64,000 nucleotides of DNA, from contig JAJEFO010000006.1 in assembly GCA_022820365.1 (NCBI GenBank), positions 41,284-105,283 of the forward strand, written 5' to 3'. Shown one piece after another: positions 8,907 to 17,809 of the stretch. The number at the start of each line of letters is the position of its first letter. Position 1 is the first letter of the stretch. The position numbers were made by a program, and so were the translations under genes. Source of the stretch: Silicimonas sp. (GTDB taxonomy: Bacteria; Pseudomonadota; Alphaproteobacteria; Rhodobacterales; Rhodobacteraceae). The notes beneath the pieces were generated by a model that worked only from the letters and a program-made list of their open reading frames with translations, did not search any database and was not told the DNA's origin.

Positions 8907-10001
8907 TCATTCTGACGACCCAAAGTCAATCAGGCTTCGCAGCACCTTGCCCTCCCGCAGGGCAGCAAACCCGTCGTTGATTTCTTCCAGCCGGATTTTC
9001 TGAGAAATGAACACGTCGAGGTTCATTCGGCCCTGCATGTAGAGTTCAATGATCCGAGGCATGTCCACCCGGAACCGGTTTGAGCCGAGAAGCGAGCCCT
9101 GGACCTTGCGTTCGCGCAGGAAGGCGGAACCGGTGAGTTCAATCGTCTCTCCCTCGCGAAACAGTCCGACCAACGTCGCCGTGCCATCGAATGCCAGCAT
9201 CTTGAATGCATCCTCGGCCGTTCGCTTGGAACCGAGACAATCCAAAGCATGATCCACGCCGCCGCCGGTCAACTCCAGCACCTGTTCGACAATGCCGCCA
9301 TCCTTGGGGTCCACGATGTCGGTCGCGCCAAGCTTGCGTGCCAGTTCCAGTTTGTCGGCATTCATGTCGATTGCGATGATCCGCTCTGCTCCGACGACGC
9401 GCGCTGAATTCACCGCCGCCATTCCGACGCCGCCACAGGCAATGACGGCGACCGTATCGCCCGGGCCGACCTTAGCCGTGTTCACGACGGAACCGTACCC
9501 GGTCATCACGGCACAGCCGACCAGCGAGGCGCGGTCCATGGGCATGTCGTTGCGGATCTTCACCAACGCGTTCTCGTGCACCAGCATCTGCTCGGCGAAA
9601 GACGACAGGTTCATAAAGGTGTGGACACGGCCGGGCCGATCCCATTCCAAGCGCTCTGACACGCCAGGCGGCAGCTTGACTTCCGGGTTAAAGCAGAGCG
9701 CTGGACGCCCGGTCGTGCAGTATTCACAAGTGCCGCAAAATACCGACAGGCAGGTCACGACGCGATCGCCGGGTCTTACGTATCGGACTTCGTCTCCGAC
9801 CGCCTCCACGATGCCGGACGACTCGTGCCCCAAAACAACAGGCATGGGATAAGGGGTCTGCGCCTCCATGTAGTGCAGGTCGGTGTGACAGATTCCTGCG
9901 AATGACGTTCTGACCAGGACCTCCTGCGACTTGGGCGTGCGCACGGTGACATTCTCGATCTGCAGCGGTGCATTGGGTTCGAAGAGAACGGCGGCCTTCA
10001 T
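8907..10001 (-). CDS. Zinc-dependent alcohol dehydrogenase (MDR superfamily)
   Basis: Medium-chain alcohol dehydrogenase of 364 residues. Catalytic zinc ligands lie in GICHTDLH (Cys), GHES (His, Glu) and GCAVMTGYG (Cys). The structural-zinc cysteines are in CGTCEYCTTGRPALC. The NAD-binding region IACGGVGMAAVNSA is intact. It resembles class III/aryl-type Zn alcohol dehydrogenases. It is the last gene of the ten-gene minus-strand operon, 12 bp after the preceding SDR gene, with GAGGAG before the ATG. It likely oxidises a primary alcohol to the aldehyde used by the convergent aldehyde dehydrogenase. Confidence 0.88.
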   Translation of the reverse strand: MKAAVLFEPNAPLQIENVTVRTPKSQEVLVRTSFAGICHTDLHYMEAQTPYPMPVVLGHESSGIVEAVGDEVRYVRPGDRVVTCLSVFCGTCEYCTTGRPALCFNPEVKLPPGVSERLEWDRPGRVHTFMNLSSFAEQMLVHENALVKIRNDMPMDRASLVGCAVMTGYGSVVNTAKVGPGDTVAVIACGGVGMAAVNSARVVGAERIIAIDMNADKLELARKLGATDIVDPKDGGIVEQVLELTGGGVDHALDCLGSKRTAEDAFKMLAFDGTATLVGLFREGETIELTGSAFLRERKVQGSLLGSNRFRVDMPRIIELYMQGRMNLDVFISQKIRLEEINDGFAALREGKVLRSLIDFGSSE

Positions 10002-10013
10002 CCTGCGGGCTCC

Positions 10014-10796
10014 TCAAAACGGCCGACGCGCCAGCGAGAAGGTCTGCCCGGTTGACCCGCCCACGGGCTGGGTTGCCATGCTGACGGCCAGGTCCGCCAC
10101 CTCGTCCGGGTGCTTGATCCGTTCCTGCGGCGGAAAGCCGGGCGGAAGCTCGTCCTTGAACTTCTCGAGGACCTCTTCCGGCGTATACCGTTCCGGCCGC
10201 CTCTCCCGATTGAAGATGTCGGTCGCGACCGGCCCCGGGATTAGGTTGTTGACGTCGATCTTTCGCGGCCAAAGTTCGTTCGCGAGGCATTCTGTGAAGA
10301 TGTGCACTCCTGCCTTGGATACGGTGTAGGAGCTCTGCCGGGCCGCCGCGCGCAACCCCATGCCCGACGACATGTTGATGATCTTGCCGCCCTCGTTGAT
10401 GTGTTCGAGGAGGAAACGCGTGACGAGATAGGTTCCGCGAACGTTGATCTCGATCGTGCGCCACCACTTCTCTGGATCGCTGTCGGCCACCTGCCCCAAC
10501 TCCAGGTCGGCACCCGCGTTATTAACGAGAATGTCGACGTTGCCCAAATCGGAAACGAGCGCCCCGCAAGCCGTTTCGGTCGCGGAAGGATCAGCCAGAT
10601 CGACCAGACCCATGTGGCATCGGACATCCAGCGCCGTGATCCTGCCGGAAACTTCCAAGAGTTCAGACTCCGTGCGCGCCAGGATGGCAACATCCGCACC
10701 GGCCTTTGCAAGTCCAAGCGCAATTGCGCGACCGATGCCGCGGCCTGCGCCGGTCACCACGGCTGTCTTGCCGGCAAGCGGTTTGGGATTGGACAT
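10014..10796 (-). CDS. SDR-family oxidoreductase
   Basis: Classical short-chain dehydrogenase of 260 residues, acting on a hydroxyl/keto substrate with NAD(P). The cofactor motif is TGAGRGIG at residues 15-22, followed by NNAG, the catalytic serine in NMSSGMG and the YTVSK tetrad motif. The start at 10796 has AAGGAG upstream. The gene lies between BKACE (27 bp upstream in transcription) and the alcohol dehydrogenase (12 bp downstream). It is one of three SDRs in the operon, implying several successive oxidations or an epimerisation through a keto intermediate. The substrate cannot be inferred from the sequence. Confidence 0.85.
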   Translation of the reverse strand: MSNPKPLAGKTAVVTGAGRGIGRAIALGLAKAGADVAILARTESELLEVSGRITALDVRCHMGLVDLADPSATETACGALVSDLGNVDILVNNAGADLELGQVADSDPEKWWRTIEINVRGTYLVTRFLLEHINEGGKIINMSSGMGLRAAARQSSYTVSKAGVHIFTECLANELWPRKIDVNNLIPGPVATDIFNRERRPERYTPEEVLEKFKDELPPGFPPQERIKHPDEVADLAVSMATQPVGGSTGQTFSLARRPF

Positions 10797-10823
10797 GATT
10801 TTCTCCTTCAGTGTTTTGGGCGC

Positions 10824-11759
10824 CTAGAAACCGACATTGTCTCCGCCCTTGAGACGCAAAACCTCGCGGGCATCGGCGGGTGTCGCAATATCCATCGAAA
10901 GGTTTTCAAGGATGCTGCACATGATGCCGACCTGTTCGGCACTCGAAGTCGCAAGCTTGCCCTTGCCCGCATAAACACTGTCTTCGAGGCCCACCCGTAT
11001 GTTGGCCCCCATGATGGCGCCCATCGTGGCAAAGTTCAGCTGGTGCCGTCCCGCTCCCAAGACGCTCCAGACGTAGTCATTGCCAAAGAGCCGGTCTGCG
11101 GTGCGCCTCATGTGCATCAGGTGATCAATGTCCGGTGCAATGCCGCCCAGGATGCCAAAGATCGACTGCACAAAGAGCGGTGGCTCTACCAGGCCCCGCT
11201 CCAGGAAATATGCGAGCGAATGCAGGTGGCCGATGTCGTAGCACTCGAATTCGAACCGTGTGCCGCACTCCTCGCCCAGATGTTTCAGGATGTACTCGAT
11301 GTCCGCAAAGGTATTCTTGAAAATGAAGTCGCGAGTACTTTCAAGGTATTCCGGCTCCCATGCGTGGTTGAACGTTTCGAACTTGTCGAGCACAGGGAAC
11401 AGGCCGAAATTCATCGAACCCATGTTCAAGGAACACATTTCCGGGGCGGCCTTCAGCGGCGTGATGAGCCGTTCTTGCACCGTCATGTTGTGTCCGCCAC
11501 CGGTCGTGACGTTGATTACGGCATCGGTGGATTGTTTGAGCCGTTCAAGGATCGGCAGGAACACGCCGGGATCGGGCGTCGGACGGCCGTTCTCGGGATC
11601 ACGGGCGTGCAAGTGCAAGATGGCAGCCCCCGCCTCCGCAGCACCCAGTGCGTCCGCCACGATCTGATCTGGAGTGAGTGGCAGATGCGGAGACATGGTG
11701 GGAACATGGATCGCCCCAGTCGTCGCGCAGGTGATGATGACTTTTCTCGCTGTGGCCAT
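10824..11759 (-). CDS. BKACE family beta-keto acid cleavage enzyme (DUF849)
   Basis: Protein of 311 residues matching the BKACE/DUF849 family, whose founder Kce cleaves 3-keto-5-aminohexanoate. The family condenses a beta-keto acid with acetyl-CoA and splits it into acetoacetate and a new CoA ester, using a zinc-dependent TIM barrel. The metal-site motif HLHARDPENGRPT (His49, His51) is present, as is the GRHQLNF and VGLEDS region near the C-terminus. It lies 15 bp after an SDR gene that could make the beta-keto acid from a beta-hydroxy acid. BKACE subfamilies differ in substrate, so context suggests a beta-keto acid from the operon's own pathway. Confidence 0.88.
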   Translation of the reverse strand: MATARKVIITCATTGAIHVPTMSPHLPLTPDQIVADALGAAEAGAAILHLHARDPENGRPTPDPGVFLPILERLKQSTDAVINVTTGGGHNMTVQERLITPLKAAPEMCSLNMGSMNFGLFPVLDKFETFNHAWEPEYLESTRDFIFKNTFADIEYILKHLGEECGTRFEFECYDIGHLHSLAYFLERGLVEPPLFVQSIFGILGGIAPDIDHLMHMRRTADRLFGNDYVWSVLGAGRHQLNFATMGAIMGANIRVGLEDSVYAGKGKLATSSAEQVGIMCSILENLSMDIATPADAREVLRLKGGDNVGF

Positions 11760-11774
11760 GGTCCTCGCCTTCGA

Positions 11775-12569
11775 TCAGAGAGATTCGACGTTGCCGCACA
11801 CGCTCAGCGCCTGTCCGGAAATGTTGCGGCCAGCGGGCGAGCAAAGGAACAAGACCAAGTTGGCCACGTCATCGGCACTCACCATCCTGCGGAGAGAAAT
11901 CTTGCCGAGATACGCGTCGCGCGTCTCGGCAAAGCTGGTGCCGACGGCATCTGCCCGCGCCTGGATCACCCTGTCAATGCGTGGACCTTCGACAACGCCA
12001 GGAAGGATTGCATTCACGCGAACTCCATCGGGGCCCATTTCGATGGCGAGGCTTTTTGTGAAGCCGACTACGGCCCATTTGGACGCCGCATACGGCGTAC
12101 GGTTCGCGTAGCCCAACCGCCCGGCTACGGAAGCGATGTTTATGATTGCGCCATTTTTTGAGACCTTGAGTGCAGGGGCTACCTTGCGCGCGCAGTAGAA
12201 TTGACCCGTGAGATTGATCGCGATCGTGGCCTCCCACTCGGTCGGGTCAATTTCTTCAACCTTTGCCGTCGGACCCGCGATGCCTGCATTGTTCACCAGA
12301 ACATCGAGGCCCCCGAACTCGGTCATGACCTCTTCAAGGAACGCATCGACGCTTGCACGATGCGAAACGTCCACGACACGGGCAAGGACTTCGGGATGTG
12401 CGGACCGCAAGCCGTTCACAGCATCTTCGGACACGTCGAACGCGGCGGTCTTGGCTCCGGCTCCGATCAAAGCCTCGACGATTGAGCGGCCAATGCCCGC
12501 CGCCCCGGCCGACACAACTGCACGCAGGCCTGTCAGCGAAACACCAAGCGCAGATCCATTCTTATCCAA
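11775..12569 (-). CDS. SDR-family oxidoreductase
   Basis: Classical short-chain dehydrogenase of 264 residues. The glycine-rich segment is SAGAAGIGRS (about 20-29), with NNAG, a catalytic serine in NIASVAG and YAASK. The glycine motif begins with S-A-G rather than the usual T-G, a mild departure. The start is TTG at 12569, preceded by GAGGGAG; the next in-frame start would remove the first beta strand. It begins 12 bp after the DctQM stop and ends 15 bp before BKACE, so it is a candidate for forming the BKACE beta-keto acid. Confidence 0.83.
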   Translation of the reverse strand: MDKNGSALGVSLTGLRAVVSAGAAGIGRSIVEALIGAGAKTAAFDVSEDAVNGLRSAHPEVLARVVDVSHRASVDAFLEEVMTEFGGLDVLVNNAGIAGPTAKVEEIDPTEWEATIAINLTGQFYCARKVAPALKVSKNGAIINIASVAGRLGYANRTPYAASKWAVVGFTKSLAIEMGPDGVRVNAILPGVVEGPRIDRVIQARADAVGTSFAETRDAYLGKISLRRMVSADDVANLVLFLCSPAGRNISGQALSVCGNVESL

Positions 12570-12581
12570 GATTGCGCTCCC

Positions 12582-14600
12582 TCAATCCAAAGGTGCCAGC
12601 ACGTCCATGGAATTGGGCAACCATAGGACGACTTCGGGAAACAACGTCAGCAAGAAGATCACGACGACCTCAACGATGACGAACGGAATGATGCCGCGGT
12701 AGATCGTGGCCGTGGACACGTTGTACTTCTTTGCAACGCCGTGGATGACAAACACGTTGATGCCGACCGGTGGCGTTATCTGTCCCATCTCCATCATGAT
12801 AACCATGATGACCCCGAACCAGATGGGGTCGAACCCGAGGCCTACGACCGTTGGAAACAGGATCGGCAGGGTCAGCATCATCATCGGAATGATGTTCATC
12901 ACCATGCCGAGCACCAGGTAGAGCAGCAGGATGAGCACATAGATGACATAACGAGAGACATCGAGCGTGTTCAGGAAGTTCGCGAAAGACAACGGCAAGT
13001 CCGTCAAGGTAATGAAATAGCCAAGCAATCCGACCCCGATGAGAATCGTAAAGATCATGGCACTGGTCGTCGTGGCTTCGAGAAGCGCCGCGAACAGCTT
13101 GTGACGATTGAACCCCTTGGCGAAGAGCGCGATCAGAAGAGCGCCGCTCGCGCCGACGCCGCCCGCTTCGGTGGGCGTCAGGATTCCCGAATAGATGCCG
13201 CCGATCACCGCGGCGAAGAGCGCACCAACCGGCCAGATGTCGAAAATCGACTTTGCGATTTCGTGCGCGGGGAACTTTTCCGACCTCGGGCCAAGTTTTG
13301 GATTGATGACACACTGGATGTACGTGGCAAAGGCAAAACCGAGCGTCAGGATAATCCCCGGGATGATCCCGGCCATGAACATCTTGCCGATCGATTGCTC
13401 TGTGATGATGCCGTAGACCACGAACCCAATGCTGGGCGGGATCAGGATGCCCAGCGTCCCTCCGGCGGCGACTGCACCCGTCGCCAGCGAATCGTCATAA
13501 TCGTACTTCTTCATTTCCGGGATCGAGACGGAGCCCATCGTCGCCGCCGAAGCCACGCTGTCTCCGCAAATCGCAGCAAAGCCGCCGCACCCGGCCACGG
13601 TTCCAACGGCCAGGCCGCCAGGCAGCCGCCCGAAGACCTTGATTCCGGCGTCATAGAGCTTTGCGCCGATGCCGGCGTGCAGGATCAAGAACCCCATCAG
13701 AAGGAAGAACGGAATCACGCAAAAGAAATACACCGCCACCGAGTCATAGGTATTGATCTTGGTGACATTGAAGGCGACGTCGCTTCCAATCAGGAAAGTG
13801 AGCCCGGTGAAGCCCGCAAAGGCCATCGAGAAGCCCACGGGAAACCCGAGCAGGAGAATAAACATCAGGAAGGCGGTGTAGAGTATGCCGACCACCGGCG
13901 AGCTCAAGTCCGGCGCAATCGTCTTGAGAATGAGACCGGAGAACATGCCTGCGACCGCCAAAACGACGATGGCCGCCAGTGTTGTCCAGAATTTCGCACG
14001 CCCTTGAAGGTGTTGGAACAGACCTGACAGATGCGAAAACAGCAGACCTACCAGCGTCAACGCGAGCAACAGCGTTCCTGCCGCAACCACTGCATACAAG
14101 ACCCAGTAGGGCATGCGAATGATGTCTGAAATTTCCTCGCGCTGAAACGCTTCCAAGGACCTCGACGCGCTCAGCCAACTCATTGCACCAAACAGGAACG
14201 CGCCCCAAATGCTGAAGATACTCTGCAGTGTGCTGTTCGTCTGCGCGGACATCATGGACGTGACCAAGTCCACCGACACGTGCTGGTTCTTCAACATCGT
14301 ATAGGCGATACTGAAGAACGCCATGAAGACCAGCATGAACGTTTGAAGTTCGATCATGCCCGACAGCGGATTGCTGAAGGCCAGACGACTGACCAGGTCG
14401 ACGACCATCGCAATCGACATCAGCAACGTCAGGACCGCAGCGGCGTAGCAGAGATACCGACACACCGGGTCGAGAATTCCGTGTACTCCCCGGGCAATCG
14501 CACCAAAGGCATCGTCCCCGGCTTCAACCGCAGCCGGTCCGCCGCTTTCGAGCTGGGGGATGTCTATTTCGATGTCTGCATCTGAGTCTTGCGGTGCCAT
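12582..14600 (-). CDS. TRAP transporter fused permease DctQM
   Basis: Fusion of the small (DctQ) and large (DctM) TRAP permease subunits, 672 residues from the ATG at 14600. This start is preferred over 14657 because GGAAGGA lies just upstream. An acidic N-terminal tail precedes the first membrane helix. The DctQ part (four predicted helices) covers roughly the first 200 residues. The DctM part contains the family signature CGDSVASAATMGSVSIPEMKK and GGTLGILIPPS near the middle, and TPPVGINVFVI near the end. With DctP it would import an organic anion using the sodium gradient. It is separated from dctP by 214 bp containing a strong hairpin. Confidence 0.9.
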   Translation of the reverse strand: MAPQDSDADIEIDIPQLESGGPAAVEAGDDAFGAIARGVHGILDPVCRYLCYAAAVLTLLMSIAMVVDLVSRLAFSNPLSGMIELQTFMLVFMAFFSIAYTMLKNQHVSVDLVTSMMSAQTNSTLQSIFSIWGAFLFGAMSWLSASRSLEAFQREEISDIIRMPYWVLYAVVAAGTLLLALTLVGLLFSHLSGLFQHLQGRAKFWTTLAAIVVLAVAGMFSGLILKTIAPDLSSPVVGILYTAFLMFILLLGFPVGFSMAFAGFTGLTFLIGSDVAFNVTKINTYDSVAVYFFCVIPFFLLMGFLILHAGIGAKLYDAGIKVFGRLPGGLAVGTVAGCGGFAAICGDSVASAATMGSVSIPEMKKYDYDDSLATGAVAAGGTLGILIPPSIGFVVYGIITEQSIGKMFMAGIIPGIILTLGFAFATYIQCVINPKLGPRSEKFPAHEIAKSIFDIWPVGALFAAVIGGIYSGILTPTEAGGVGASGALLIALFAKGFNRHKLFAALLEATTTSAMIFTILIGVGLLGYFITLTDLPLSFANFLNTLDVSRYVIYVLILLLYLVLGMVMNIIPMMMLTLPILFPTVVGLGFDPIWFGVIMVIMMEMGQITPPVGINVFVIHGVAKKYNVSTATIYRGIIPFVIVEVVVIFLLTLFPEVVLWLPNSMDVLAPLD

Positions 14601-14719
14601 CAGATCTTCCTTCCAAGACGCGGCGGCCCCGAACGTGTCATTCGGCTTGGCGGCCAATCCCGACGCCGCATCGAGAGCAATGCGACGTCGGATTGCTTGA
14701 AGAAGCGAACCTTGGTTCG

Positions 14720-14751
14720 GGTGTCCTGACGCGCCTTGGCGTCAGGACACC
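14720..14751 (-). promoter_or_regulatory. 13-bp perfect stem-loop between dctP and dctQM
   Basis: GGTGTCCTGACGC and its exact reverse complement flank a 6-nt loop. No T-run follows on the minus strand. It more likely protects the dctP mRNA 3' end or attenuates transcription into dctQM than acts as a full terminator. This would give much more binding protein than permease, as is usual for binding-protein-dependent importers. Confidence 0.6.
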
Positions 14752-14814
14752 GAGATGCCAGGACCGCCCGGACTTGCAGGGACTGGCACTAGGCCACTTC
14801 CTCCCGGAGGGTCC

Positions 14815-15888
14815 TCACTCCTGCCAGTTGTCGCCCCACCAGTCAGCCGGGGTGTAGTCCATTCCCTTGAACTCGGCAGTGAACTCCTGCACCTTCGCGA
14901 GGATGGCTTCGCCGTCGTTGCCCTTCTCTTCCATCAAGGCCAGCCACGCGTCGTAGGCAGGCTTTGTCTGTGCAACCCACTTGGCCTTCTCTTCCGGCGC
15001 CAGTCGAATGATGGTGTCTCCACGGCCATCCATCTTCGCCACGGACGAACCTCTGCGGTTGTCGACGATCGCACCGGTGAAGTTCGTGAGCTCGTTTTCC
15101 ATCGAGCGGAAGATTTCACGCTGTTCATCAGTCAGGCTGTCCCAGGTCTGCTGCGACATGGTCATCGGGATCATCACGAACGGGCCGCCCACCAGCGAGT
15201 GATTCGAGGTGTGGTCCGTCATCTTCCACTTGATCAATGGCGCAGTCGGAAACCAGATGCCGTCGATCGCCTTGCGCTGGAGCGACACGTAGAGGTCTTC
15301 CAGCTTGATGTTCCGAGGCGTCGCGCCCAGCAGTTCGCTGTAGGTCACGCCTGACTTCGAGAACGCACCAATCTCCAGCTTCTGCAGGTCTTCCAGCGTG
15401 TGAACCGGATCGACATCCTTGTGAATGTGCAGATTGAAAAAGTCCGAGACGTGGAAACCCAGCGGCACCAGGCCTTCGAACTCGGCCTGAACCTCGGGAA
15501 TTTCGTGATACATCTTCTGGAAAACGTGATTTGCCTCGACCGTGCTGTCAAACTGGAACGGCAGGGTCATGACATGGGTCGTCGGGAACAGGCTTTCCTG
15601 CGTGAATATGCCCGTCGTGACCACGAGGTCGACAAGGCCGGACTTGAGGCCGTCCACGGTCTGAGGGGCCTTGACCAGGGTTCCGCCGTGGAACCACTTG
15701 AACGTCAGTTCTCCGTTGGTCCGCCGTGTGACTTCCTTGAGATACGGCTTGTAGACGAATTCCACCAAGTAGTGGGCTTCCGGCTCATAGCTGCCAACCT
15801 TGAGTTCCTTGGCCCAAGCGTTTGGCGCGATGACCAGCGCTGCGGCTGTGGAAACCGCAAGAGTTTTCATCCAATTTGTCAGTTTCAT
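14815..15888 (-). CDS. TRAP transporter solute-binding protein DctP
   Basis: Periplasmic TRAP binding protein of 357 residues. A signal peptide of about 26 residues ends in APNAWA before KELKVGS. The mature protein shows the DctP fold pattern, with LEDLQKLEIGAFSKSG and a substrate-binding region containing the ALDGIW-like segment AIDGIWFP. GAGGAG precedes the ATG by six bases. It lies in the operon between the epimerase gene and dctQM. It determines which carboxylate or sugar acid enters the cell, but the ligand cannot be read from the sequence. Confidence 0.9.
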   Translation of the reverse strand: MKLTNWMKTLAVSTAAALVIAPNAWAKELKVGSYEPEAHYLVEFVYKPYLKEVTRRTNGELTFKWFHGGTLVKAPQTVDGLKSGLVDLVVTTGIFTQESLFPTTHVMTLPFQFDSTVEANHVFQKMYHEIPEVQAEFEGLVPLGFHVSDFFNLHIHKDVDPVHTLEDLQKLEIGAFSKSGVTYSELLGATPRNIKLEDLYVSLQRKAIDGIWFPTAPLIKWKMTDHTSNHSLVGGPFVMIPMTMSQQTWDSLTDEQREIFRSMENELTNFTGAIVDNRRGSSVAKMDGRGDTIIRLAPEEKAKWVAQTKPAYDAWLALMEEKGNDGEAILAKVQEFTAEFKGMDYTPADWWGDNWQE

Positions 15889-15956
15889 TTCAGTCTCCTC
15901 TGTGTTGATCTGACGGTTTTCGAGCGTTCAATCGCCTCGTTTTTGGGCTGTGGTCA

Positions 15957-16883
15957 TCAGGCCACCTCCAATGATCTGCGCACTGTCTCGACATGATCTT
16001 TCATGCCTCGCCTGATCGAGTATTCGGGCCTCCAACCAAGCTCCTCCCGCGCCCGTGCGTCATCGAACGAAGACGCATAGGGATAGGGGACCCGAGCCGC
16101 TTTCCGAATCCTGATCCGGGCACTGGGGAACAATTCCTGCGCGATGTTCATCACGTCACCAACGGAATGGATCCCGCCCATGATGTTGTAGATGACTCTT
16201 GAGTGGGCATCACTTTCCAACATCAAAATCAAAGACTTGACTGCATCTTTGACGTACAGCCAATTGCCGGATTGATCGGGATTTGCAACCACAACGTCTT
16301 CGCCGCGAGCGATGGCGTCGAAGAGGAATGACGAATATTGCGCCGTCAGCCCAGTGGTTCGGCCTGGGCCGTATACCCACGGAAAGCGCACGGCCCCGAC
16401 GCTGAGACCGTGAGTCCGCCGGTACCAACCCAGCATGTGCTCACAGGCGAGCTTGGTTTGGCCGTACACGGTCTCCGGCAGCTTTGCGGCATCATCTGCG
16501 ACCGGCTCCGCAAGCCCACGGCCAAAAACCGAAGGCGAGCTCGTCATCACGAAACGCACAATTCCGTTCGCGACGCAGGCCTCAAGCAGTGAGAGCGTCG
16601 CAATGACGTTCACGCGGAAACCAAGTTGCGGTTCGGCTTCGCAGGCCTCCGCAAGCAATCCGGCCAGATGCACGACATTGTCCGGGCGGATCCCTGACAC
16701 GAGAGCCTGGATCTCGGCATCGCTGCCGAGATCCGCGCGCACGTATCGGATTGCCGAGCTTGACGTGATCCAATGCGGTTCCTTGACCACGTCAGTCGCG
16801 ACAACCTGGTGACCCTGATCAACCAAGGCGGGGATCAGGTGAGACCCTATGAATCCTGTCGCTCCGGTTACCAAAGTCTTCAT
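15957..16883 (-). CDS. NAD-dependent epimerase/dehydratase (extended SDR)
   Basis: Extended SDR of 308 residues from the ATG at 16883, chosen because GAGGAAG precedes it; the open frame upstream carries no domain. The NAD motif GATGFIGS is at residues 7-14, the catalytic serine lies in MTSSPSVFG and the Tyr-Lys pair is Y140/K144 in VYGQTK. Family members epimerise or dehydrate nucleotide sugars, or oxidise free sugars and sugar acids such as uronate or threonine. In this catabolic operon a free sugar-like substrate is more plausible than a nucleotide sugar. Confidence 0.83.
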   Translation of the reverse strand: MKTLVTGATGFIGSHLIPALVDQGHQVVATDVVKEPHWITSSSAIRYVRADLGSDAEIQALVSGIRPDNVVHLAGLLAEACEAEPQLGFRVNVIATLSLLEACVANGIVRFVMTSSPSVFGRGLAEPVADDAAKLPETVYGQTKLACEHMLGWYRRTHGLSVGAVRFPWVYGPGRTTGLTAQYSSFLFDAIARGEDVVVANPDQSGNWLYVKDAVKSLILMLESDAHSRVIYNIMGGIHSVGDVMNIAQELFPSARIRIRKAARVPYPYASSFDDARAREELGWRPEYSIRRGMKDHVETVRRSLEVA

Positions 16884-16921
16884 GTCTTCCTCTCGGATCG
16901 GTTCGCCGTGAAGCGGACCGT

Positions 16922-17809
16922 TCAAGTCTGGCCTTGGTCGAGTGCCGCCAACTCCGCCTCTAGTCGTTCGATTGTGCTCAGGATCTCCTGCCAGCCGGGC
17001 TCCCATTCGAGATACCCGGTGTCCCAACGCCCGTTCGCACCGACGAAATGGGCGAACGGGATCGCGTCCTGGTAAACTCCGATGCCGGCAAAAATCCTGG
17101 TATTTGCAATCATTGCGTAGGGCTTGCCCTTGACGTTGCGGGCTTCTTCGAAGGCGTCCAGAATCTCCGGGATCGCGTTGCCGTTGATTTGGCGCGCGTG
17201 GAAGCCGAAGGCTTCCATCTTTTCCCTAATCGGCTCGACCGCCATCACTTCCGAGGTCTTGCCGGTGGCGCCCAGATCGTTGTTGTCGATGATGATCACG
17301 AAGTTGGACAGCTTGTAGTGTGCCGCGAACATGAACGCTTCCCAAACACTGCCCTCGTGCAGCTCACCGTCCGACAGCAGGCAGATCACGCGTTTGTCGG
17401 ACCCCTTCTTGCGTTCTCCGAGGGCGATCCCGGCGGCTTGCGACACGCCGGTGCCTAAGGATCCCGAAGTGATCTCGAACCCTCGCGCTCCCTCGATGGG
17501 GCTTTGGTCGATGGGTGAGCCGTCGGCACCCATCGTGCGCAGTTCTTCCATCGTGTAGATGCCCAATTCGGCCATCGCGGCGAAGTTGATGATCGTGTCA
17601 TGGCCGTTCGAATTGACGAAACGGTCATGATACCATCCGTTCCCGTCCGGTCGCATCTCGTCGAAGTAGATGCAGGCGCCAACATCCGACAAGGCGACGC
17701 CCTGCCCCGCATACCCGCCACGCTGCATGCAGATGTCCACTACGTTCCGACGCATTTTGGCGGCCTGGAGTTCGAGGGTCTTGGTGCGCTTTGCCGAGTT
17801 GCTGGTCAC
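16922..17809 (-). CDS. Transketolase, N-terminal (TPP-binding) subunit
   Basis: N-terminal half of a split transketolase, 295 residues. It contains the TPP/Mg motif region at about 146-177 (SDGELHEGSVWEAFMFAA, ending in IIIDNND) and GSLGTGVSQAAG upstream of it. The motif begins SDG where GDG is common. Split transketolases occur in secondary sugar pathways, for example SqwGH of the sulfoglycolytic transketolase route and the apulose-4-phosphate transketolase. The GTG start overlaps the stop of the C-terminal half (GTGA). The order is C half then N half in transcription, the reverse of the usual order. It would transfer a two-carbon ketol unit from the pathway intermediate. Confidence 0.87.
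   Translation of the reverse strand: MTSNSAKRTKTLELQAAKMRRNVVDICMQRGGYAGQGVALSDVGACIYFDEMRPDGNGWYHDRFVNSNGHDTIINFAAMAELGIYTMEELRTMGADGSPIDQSPIEGARGFEITSGSLGTGVSQAAGIALGERKKGSDKRVICLLSDGELHEGSVWEAFMFAAHYKLSNFVIIIDNNDLGATGKTSEVMAVEPIREKMEAFGFHARQINGNAIPEILDAFEEARNVKGKPYAMIANTRIFAGIGVYQDAIPFAHFVGANGRWDTGYLEWEPGWQEILSTIERLEAELAALDQGQT

Noticed and set aside
10302..12161. 619-codon plus-strand open frame
   Set aside because: It lies antisense to two SDR genes and BKACE, all with clear motifs and ribosome-binding sites; it has no domain of its own and is a GC-driven shadow.
12741..14027. 428-codon plus-strand open frame rich in charged residues
   Set aside because: Antisense shadow of the hydrophobic DctQM gene; the charged composition is what the complement of membrane-helix codons gives.
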